Shown here in pieces: positions 58,939 through 64,000 of a DNA stretch of 64,000 bases. Location: contig JBAYJC010000004.1 in NCBI GenBank assembly GCA_041665285.1, positions 50,944-114,943 on the forward strand, read 5' to 3'. Each line of letters begins with the position of its first letter. Within the stretch, counting starts at the first letter, position 1. The stretch comes from JBAYJC01 sp041665285 (GTDB lineage: Bacteria > Patescibacteriota > Patescibacteriia > 2-12-FULL-60-25). The notes beneath the pieces were generated by a model. That model was not told the DNA's origin. It saw only the letters and a list, made by a program, of their open reading frames with translations, and ran no database searches. The translations under genes and the position numbers were made by a program.

Positions 58939-59232
58939 TTATGCTTCGACAATCGCCATCAAATCAGATTCAGAAACCACGAGATACTCCTCGCCGTCCA
59001 TCTTGATCTCATCCGGCGAATATTTTTTGAACACAACTTTGTCACCAACCTGTACGCTCATGGCAACACGCACTCCCTTGTCATCGAGCTTGCCTGGACC
59101 CACGGCAATGATCTCGCCCTGTTCCGGACGCTCTTTGCTGGCTGTGTCCGGCAGGAGGATTCCTCCTTTGGACATCTCTTCTTTTGTGGCCGCTTTGACA
59201 ATCACGCGGTCACCGAGTGGACGTAGACGCAT
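58939..59232 (-). CDS. groES: 10 kDa chaperonin GroES
   Basis: The 97-residue lid of GroEL. It reads MRLRPLGDRVIVKAATKEEM with the mobile loop SKGGILLPDTASKERPEQGEI and a C-terminal GEEYLVVSESDLMAIV. It lies 11 bases before groEL, the usual groESL order. Confidence 0.97.
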   Translation of the reverse strand: MRLRPLGDRVIVKAATKEEMSKGGILLPDTASKERPEQGEIIAVGPGKLDDKGVRVAMSVQVGDKVVFKKYSPDEIKMDGEEYLVVSESDLMAIVEA

Positions 59233-59278
59233 ACACAAGAATAAAGCATCAAGAATGAGAAAAAACCATTTGCGTGAA

Positions 59279-59305
59279 TTAGCACTCGAAAACGAAGAAT
59301 GCTAA
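59279..59305. promoter_or_regulatory. CIRCE operator for HrcA
   Basis: On the plus strand TTAGCACTC, nine bases, GAATGCTAA: one mismatch to the CIRCE palindrome (TTAGCACTC-N9-GAGTGCTAA). It sits between a candidate TTGACA-18-CAAGAT promoter (59350-59321) and groES. HrcA binding represses groESL and heat relieves it; hrcA itself is not in this window. Confidence 0.9.
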
Positions 59306-59346
59306 CCACGACGTGTCAGCATCTTGCCTAATCAGCACCCCGCATG

Positions 59347-60603
59347 TCAAGGCCGTTTTTCCGTATCTTCCGCCAGGAGGATCCATGCGATCACTAGGGC
59401 CGTCCATGACCGCCCAGCCCACAATGACCAGGGGTAATGATCAAAACAACCCAAGACCAGCCACACAGCCAATAGAAGCCACGCAGAGCGGTTCTGGCGC
59501 CTAATCCAGACGCACCACGCGAGCAGGACAAACCCTACAGACCCGATCACGCCAACCTCATCCAAAATCAGGAGAGTCACGACGTGCGGCAAAAGAGGCG
59601 AACGTGGCGGCTCACTCCCCGTCTGCCGCGCAATCCCCCATGCCGTCGCATTCAATCCCACGCCAACCGAAGCGTGCTCTTCGAACAGGCGTTGCCCGTT
59701 TTCCCATCCCTCGCGCCGTTCATCAACAGACTTGGCTTCAAGCCGCGGCGCAGTTGTCATTCGCACCGCGATGAGTTCCCGTGTTTGCCATGCCGTGACC
59801 GTCACAGCTAGCGCCATTACCACAAGCACACGCCAGACGTGCACGCGCCCCTTTTTCTCTTTCCACGCGAGGAGCGTTGCTAACGCAATGCCGACAACCA
59901 CAGAAATCCAAGCGCCACGCGCAAAGGTCAACACAAAAACCGCGGAAAATAATCCTGTACATGCTGTCAAAAACCAACGTTGCCATACTTTGCTCAGTCG
60001 ACTCACGAGCCAGACCGAGACTGTCAGCGCTCCTGCAAGCCATCCACCAAAAATATTTGGATGGGGAAAGCCACCGTACGCCCGCAAAAATCGACCTGAG
60101 GATGTTTCGATTACGCTTACGCCTGGTATCAACGGATCTTGCGTTGCCATGCCAAGCCATTTCGTACCGACAACCATCTGCGCTTGCCATTGCCAGAGCG
60201 CAAGACAAGCGTGCGGGATGAGCGAGACGATCAGCCAAAATGCCAATGACTCTCGCGAGACACGCAAGCGAATCAGCGGTGCGACAAGCCCCGCGAGCAA
60301 CGCCACTTCTATCCACCACTGCGCGGTCGCCTGCCAAGACATCGTAAAAATGGAAGGAAACGCAAATAATGAAATACCAGCGATCATTATCTGCTTCTGA
60401 CGTTTCGTCCAGGTAAGCGACGCACCTTGTTGCGAAAATGCCAATCCCGTCACGATCGTCATCACGAACCACGAGCCGTACACAGACCATCGCCCCTGCT
60501 CCCATGGTAGTCCCCCGAGAGAAATACCTTCGCTAAACCAGCGCATCTGCCAAGGGAGCAGAAGGATCGCGAGCTTCCATGCGTGCTTACGGAGCCACTC
60601 CAT
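59347..60603 (-). CDS. O-antigen ligase family membrane protein
   Basis: A 418-residue protein with ten or more membrane helices and the Wzy_C signature: FARGAWISVVVG, then in a large outer loop ENGQRLFEEHASVGVGLNA, LPHVVTLLILDEVGVIGSVGFVLL. The family joins or polymerises glycans on lipid carriers. ATG 60603 overlaps the end of the upstream gene by 17 bases. Confidence 0.88.
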   Translation of the reverse strand: MEWLRKHAWKLAILLLPWQMRWFSEGISLGGLPWEQGRWSVYGSWFVMTIVTGLAFSQQGASLTWTKRQKQIMIAGISLFAFPSIFTMSWQATAQWWIEVALLAGLVAPLIRLRVSRESLAFWLIVSLIPHACLALWQWQAQMVVGTKWLGMATQDPLIPGVSVIETSSGRFLRAYGGFPHPNIFGGWLAGALTVSVWLVSRLSKVWQRWFLTACTGLFSAVFVLTFARGAWISVVVGIALATLLAWKEKKGRVHVWRVLVVMALAVTVTAWQTRELIAVRMTTAPRLEAKSVDERREGWENGQRLFEEHASVGVGLNATAWGIARQTGSEPPRSPLLPHVVTLLILDEVGVIGSVGFVLLAWCVWIRRQNRSAWLLLAVWLVLGCFDHYPWSLWAGRSWTALVIAWILLAEDTEKRP

Positions 60604-61507
60604 AGGTTCTGCATCTGGCGATGTATGCCTCACGAAATGCGGCACGGCCGTCGTCCGTGTGGAATTTTAATACATGCTCATTGATCACAACGCACGTATC
60701 ACGATTCATGATTGCTTGGAGAGATGAGGGAAATGCTCGGGATTGCACCCGACGAGCCGGTCGCTCGCAAAAATCAGGCATAGGGACACGCACGCAAGGC
60801 CGTACGACGCCCAGGTCCGATGAAACAATCCAGGGTTTTGCATAGGGATGGCGCAGACGAAGCGGTGCATTTGCCTCCCAAAATTTCTGACCAATGCCAT
60901 CGTCATACAAAGGAAGGAGCGACAAAAACCAATGGCGAAAATACACATCGTCTCCCGCAAGCACAAGCGGAGAAAGATCGAGCGCCGTATCATCAATAAA
61001 AAACGACAGACACACCGCGTCCTTTTTGCCATGCACCTCTGCTGGTCGACGACGTGACAATAAAAACGGAAGCGTGGCCCATGCGCGTGTCTGCCAAACT
61101 GTTCCAGCGCGTGTGATAATAAAAAAATCCAAATCCCCTTCATCACGCGCGTGCATGAGCGCAGTTGTGTTGCACAGCGCCACAAATCGCACACCATCCA
61201 ACCGCGCGAGCCAACGAGCCACGCGCCGGGCATTGCGTATTTTGCGAGGAAAGAGACCTTCGCGAAGCTCGTGTTCCGCAACAATCGCCTCACGTCCATG
61301 AAACGTCAGTCGACCCCGCGTTTCCATCAACATCCCTTGATCCAACAACCTCTGCACAGAGGATACGTGATGCGCGATATGCGATACGTGATACGCGCTA
61401 CGTGATACGTGATCACATCCCCGCACGAGCTCCGCACGCGTTGGCGGAAAATCTAACGCATCATAAAAACACATCGCCCTCATCAACCCCTCCTCTTCTG
61501 CCTGCAT
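60587..61507 (-). CDS. Nucleotidyltransferase-fold-like protein with a repeat-derived insert
   Basis: A 306-residue protein. RFVALCNTTALMHARDEGDLDFFIITRAG looks like the start of a nucleotidyltransferase fold (helix, then DLD). No clear second motif was found, so activity is unproven. Residues 32-50 (DHVSRSAYHVSHIAHHVSS) come from a microsatellite-like DNA stretch. It lies between a PRC-barrel gene and the O-antigen ligase gene and may act in the same surface pathway. Confidence 0.65.
   Translation of the reverse strand: MQAEEEGLMRAMCFYDALDFPPTRAELVRGCDHVSRSAYHVSHIAHHVSSVQRLLDQGMLMETRGRLTFHGREAIVAEHELREGLFPRKIRNARRVARWLARLDGVRFVALCNTTALMHARDEGDLDFFIITRAGTVWQTRAWATLPFLLSRRRPAEVHGKKDAVCLSFFIDDTALDLSPLVLAGDDVYFRHWFLSLLPLYDDGIGQKFWEANAPLRLRHPYAKPWIVSSDLGVVRPCVRVPMPDFCERPARRVQSRAFPSSLQAIMNRDTCVVINEHVLKFHTDDGRAAFREAYIARCRTYGVAP
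61361..61416. repeat. ACGTGAT-type microsatellite inside a gene
   Basis: Degenerate tandem copies of ATACGTG/GATACGC (ATACGTGAT, CGCGATATGCG, ATACGTGAT, ACGCGCT, ACGTGATACGTGAT). In-frame within the 60587-61507 gene. Confidence 0.8.
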
Positions 61508-61508
61508 A

Positions 61509-61811
61509 TCATCCTTCCTTCATCAACGTTGATGATGAAAGCGACGCGGGCGTGCGTGTCAGCGTTTGTGCCGTGACCGTCACGGTACTATCAGCAACTA
61601 CGACTTTCTGAGGAAGTAATTCGATGATGGCATCCCACGCCACAGACAACTCATCCTCCATCAATCCAGGAATCAACCCTTTTGCCTTCACACGCATTGC
61701 CACCAATCGCCCGGTCATCGCGTCCATATCAAAACTCGCAACTTTGCCTAAAGGTTGTCCAGATCGTGTCTCAACACGCACCCCACGCATCTCAGAGGAA
61801 TTGAGGGTCAT
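61509..61811 (-). CDS. PRC-barrel domain protein
   Basis: A 100-residue protein. GVRVETRSGQPLGKVASFDMDAMTGRLVAMRVKAKG and DELSVAWDAIIELLPQKVVVADSTV match the PRC-barrel fold (also in RimM). Such small proteins bind RNA or other proteins; its role is unknown. It lies ten bases after dnaX and one base before the next gene, so it is probably in the dnaX operon. Confidence 0.85.
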   Translation of the reverse strand: MTLNSSEMRGVRVETRSGQPLGKVASFDMDAMTGRLVAMRVKAKGLIPGLMEDELSVAWDAIIELLPQKVVVADSTVTVTAQTLTRTPASLSSSTLMKEG

Positions 61812-61821
61812 AGCTATTTGT

Positions 61822-63456
61822 TTATTCTACCACTTGTCCGCCGAATGCTTTGAGAATATTTCCCACCATGTCCGTGGATCGCTGTTCCTGTTGCGCAGGG
61901 TCTTCACCAACCATGCCTTCAAAGCGACAGGTTGGGCAAGCAAAAATCTCACGCGCACATTCTTCGACAATGCGGAGATGCTTCACGTCGGATAATATTT
62001 TATCGCGATGAAACGCATATTGAAACCGCACCACAATACGATCCCCCTCCACGCGCTCTGGCCTGCTGATTTTGAGGATGAAAGGAAGCGAATGATTTTT
62101 TTCCTCCACAGCGCTCACAAACAGATTCCATTTTGCACGCACGGTGCCGATCTCAAGAGTACCCTGACTGACAACGGGCGTCGTGACCGGCGCAGGAACA
62201 GAGATAGCCACGGGTTTTTCGTGCGTTGATTCGATCGGCGCTTGTTTGTTCTCCTGAACAACAGGAAGGGTCTCGCGCGGAACGGATGGAGGTTCTTCAC
62301 GTTGTTCGGAGCGAGGCGCGGACTCAACAGGACGCGACAGCGGTGGCATTCCCTGACATTCGGCGTGCCTCGTCAACCCACATGCCGCGACTGTGCTCGC
62401 GAGTTGCAGTGCGAAAAGTGGGTCTACGCCTGCTTTGATATCGCGACGACGTTCAAAGATAAGCAGTGCAAGGTCATTCAGCTCAAGTGGCGAAAATTTT
62501 CCTACGAGCTCAGCCAAACGACGGTCATCTTCCATGCCCTGTTTCCAAGCTTCTGCATGTTTTGGATCACTCGAGGCGATCAAAAGACGCCGGATCGAGG
62601 CGAGAAGATCCTCCATAAGAGGCTGAACCGGAACACCTTCATCAAACAATCGCTGAACTTCTTGAAGTGCTTCTGCGTGTTTATGGTCTGCCCAAAGCGC
62701 GAGCAATCCAACAGCCACACCACGATGGCTTGCCGGAATGACCAGGCCCGCGATATCCATAGTGAGATGATTTTCTCCCAAGGATCCGATCTGCCCAAGC
62801 AGAGTTTCCGCATCACGCACACAGCCATCTGCCCGAGAAACAATCAGCGATGCGACATCATCCTCTATGGTCCAGCCTTCTTTTTGCGCCATTTCTTTCA
62901 CGCGGGCGAATAAATCCGCATCTGTAATGCGACGAAACTCAAATCGCTGACAACGCGACACAATAGTGACCGGCACTTTGTGCCATTCTGTGGTCGCGAG
63001 AATAAAATACGCATACGCTGGCGGCTCTTCCAATGTTTTTAAGAGCGCGTTCCACGAAGGACCGGACAGACTATGCGCCTCATCCAATATATAGACTTTG
63101 CGCTTGCTCACGCTTGGCCCAAAGCGCACATGCTCGATAATCGATTCACGTACATTGTCCACGCCCGTGTGCGTTGCCGCATCCATTTCAATAATATCCA
63201 TCTGCTTCCCTGCATTGGTCGCAAGGCACGAAGCGCAGGTATCGCAAGGCTCGCCCTGTACCGGTGCCTCACACGTCAGCGCTTTCGCAAAAATACGCGC
63301 GGCCGTGGTCTTCCCTACGCCGCGCGGCCCACAAAACAAATACGCATGGCCAAGCACGCCCGTTTCTACCTCTTTTCGTAAGGTTTCCGTGGCATGTCTC
63401 TGACCTGTTACTTCCGAAAAACGGCGAGGGCGATAGCGCTGGCTCAAGGAGGGCAT
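61822..63456 (-). CDS. dnaX: DNA polymerase III gamma/tau subunit
   Basis: Clamp loader ATPase. A 544-residue protein with RYRPRRFSEVTGQ, GPRGVGKTTAARIFAKAL (Walker A), a Cys zinc module (CEAPVQGEPCDTCASC), KVYILDEAHSLSG (Walker B), ATTEWHKVPVTIVSRCQRFEF (arginine finger SRC), then domain III and a Pro/Glu-rich linker with a short C-terminal domain. A TACAAC box nine bases before the ATG suggests a short leader. Confidence 0.97.
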   Translation of the reverse strand: MPSLSQRYRPRRFSEVTGQRHATETLRKEVETGVLGHAYLFCGPRGVGKTTAARIFAKALTCEAPVQGEPCDTCASCLATNAGKQMDIIEMDAATHTGVDNVRESIIEHVRFGPSVSKRKVYILDEAHSLSGPSWNALLKTLEEPPAYAYFILATTEWHKVPVTIVSRCQRFEFRRITDADLFARVKEMAQKEGWTIEDDVASLIVSRADGCVRDAETLLGQIGSLGENHLTMDIAGLVIPASHRGVAVGLLALWADHKHAEALQEVQRLFDEGVPVQPLMEDLLASIRRLLIASSDPKHAEAWKQGMEDDRRLAELVGKFSPLELNDLALLIFERRRDIKAGVDPLFALQLASTVAACGLTRHAECQGMPPLSRPVESAPRSEQREEPPSVPRETLPVVQENKQAPIESTHEKPVAISVPAPVTTPVVSQGTLEIGTVRAKWNLFVSAVEEKNHSLPFILKISRPERVEGDRIVVRFQYAFHRDKILSDVKHLRIVEECAREIFACPTCRFEGMVGEDPAQQEQRSTDMVGNILKAFGGQVVE

Positions 63457-63501
63457 AACGCGATTGTTGTATCACATGAAATCCCCGACGACCAGTTGAA
63501 A

Positions 63502-63549
63502 AGAAAAACCCGCGTAGAATTGCCTCCAGAAATGGAGAATCCTACACGG
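63502..63549 (-). terminator. Terminator of the right-edge gene
   Basis: CCGTGTAG / CTACGCGG arms with inner CTCC / GGAG stem, then GTTTTTCTTTTC on the minus strand. Confidence 0.75.
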
Positions 63550-63556
63550 AGAGCCA

Positions 63557-64000
63557 CTACTGCCGTGGGAACGTACAGAGACTCGGTACAAGGAGAGTCT
63601 CACCACCCTTTGTTCGGTGGCAAGCGCCGATGGTCACATTACGACCGCCACTCTCGGAACTGACGACCACGGTGTACGGCCACGTATCGCCGCCACCGCG
63701 CTCCGGCACATTGACCTCATAACCAGCGGCGATCAAATTCGGAGTATCGTCGCTATTGATGGCAGGAATCAAGAACGGGAAAAGCCACACAAGCACAAGT
63801 AGCTCGTCGGCAAGACCGCTGGAATCCTGCGCACGCGCGATGCTCGCATGCTCGGGGTCGCTATGGAGATTCACCAACACCCACTCGACCACGGGCACAT
63901 GCGTGCAGTTGCCGCTTAGGAGCCGGAGACGCTCCACAGGCTGACCGCGATAGCACGGAGCCTTACCTGAAAGGAGCCACTCCCAACGCTTGTACCCCGT
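63557..64000 (-). CDS. Orphan protein, partial at right edge
   Basis: The frame is open through the window's end; 147 codons are seen and the start lies outside. It reads GYKRWEWLLSGKAPCYRG, later RLRLLSGNCTHVPVVEWVLVNLHSD and a hydrophobic stretch (LLVLVWLFPFLIPAIN), then a beta-like C-terminus with two more Cys. No family recognised. Its stand-alone terminator and composition make it a possible further member of the GC-rich orphan set. Confidence 0.6.
   Translation of the reverse strand, partial: TGYKRWEWLLSGKAPCYRGQPVERLRLLSGNCTHVPVVEWVLVNLHSDPEHASIARAQDSSGLADELLVLVWLFPFLIPAINSDDTPNLIAAGYEVNVPERGGGDTWPYTVVVSSESGGRNVTIGACHRTKGGETLLVPSLCTFPRQ

Overview
The window looks like a chromosomal segment of a Patescibacteria (CPR) bacterium, most like a Parcubacteria-type lineage of roughly 50% GC. 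Evidence: a membrane-anchored DUF4012 protein next to a DUF11-like and a baseplate-J-like surface protein, MltG, an AI-2E family permease, a spermidine-synthase-type membrane fusion, many small orphan membrane proteins and lipoproteins, and ordinary genes that often lack a Shine-Dalgarno sequence. A complete RF2 (prfB) with GGQ and SPF motifs suggests UGA is a normal stop. The lineage is inferred from gene content; no search was possible. Layout, left to right: the end of a cyclophilin lipoprotein, a degenerate MetK homologue, orphan genes and UvrD (1-4.9 kb); mltG, a PAP2 phosphatase and two tandem phosphoglycerate mutases (5.6-10.4 kb); two GC-rich orphan genes around tRNA-Pro, a broken tRNA copy and a small palindromic element (10.5-13.9 kb); a TM0106-type nuclease, two spermidine-synthase-type membrane proteins, rpmG and tRNA-Thr(TGT) (14-19 kb); two GC-rich exported proteins (19.1-22.8 kb); a Wzz-like protein, an HtrA-like protein without catalytic His and Ser, membrane proteins and an AI-2E permease (23-27 kb); smpB-tmRNA-infC-rpmI-rplT (27.2-29.4 kb); an orphan run ending in a PP2C phosphatase (29.5-34.7 kb); thrS behind a compact T-box-like leader and the cell-surface operon (34.8-44.4 kb); an HExxH protein, tRNA-Tyr and tRNA-Thr(GGT) (44.4-46.8 kb); tpiA, an M16 peptidase, glycyl-tRNA synthetase, frr, holB, prfB and CIRCE-controlled groESL (47.5-59.3 kb); an O-antigen ligase, a nucleotidyltransferase-like gene, a PRC-barrel gene and dnaX (59.3-63.5 kb). 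The most unusual feature is a scattered set of visibly GC-rich genes (sampled 60-base lines give 68-85% GC against 50% in a sampled host line): 5005-5526, 10569-12362, 13168-13893, 19124-21187, 21385-22839, 46983-47438 and 54620-55969, with 29498-30574 and the right-edge partial gene as milder members. Nearly all stand alone, with a near-consensus TTGACA/G promoter carrying a TGn extended -10 like those of the tRNA genes here, a good Shine-Dalgarno and usually an intrinsic terminator. Several encode exported, Cys-rich or Asp-Thr-Gly-rich proteins. By contrast many ordinary genes have only an extended -10 box a few bases before ATG. The set reads as a dispersed, strongly expressed orphan gene class, either acquired by transfer or under different codon selection. 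The second notable feature is the thrS leader, whose antiterminator has exactly the 7-nt T-box bulge between two helices and whose candidate specifier loop holds Thr codons.
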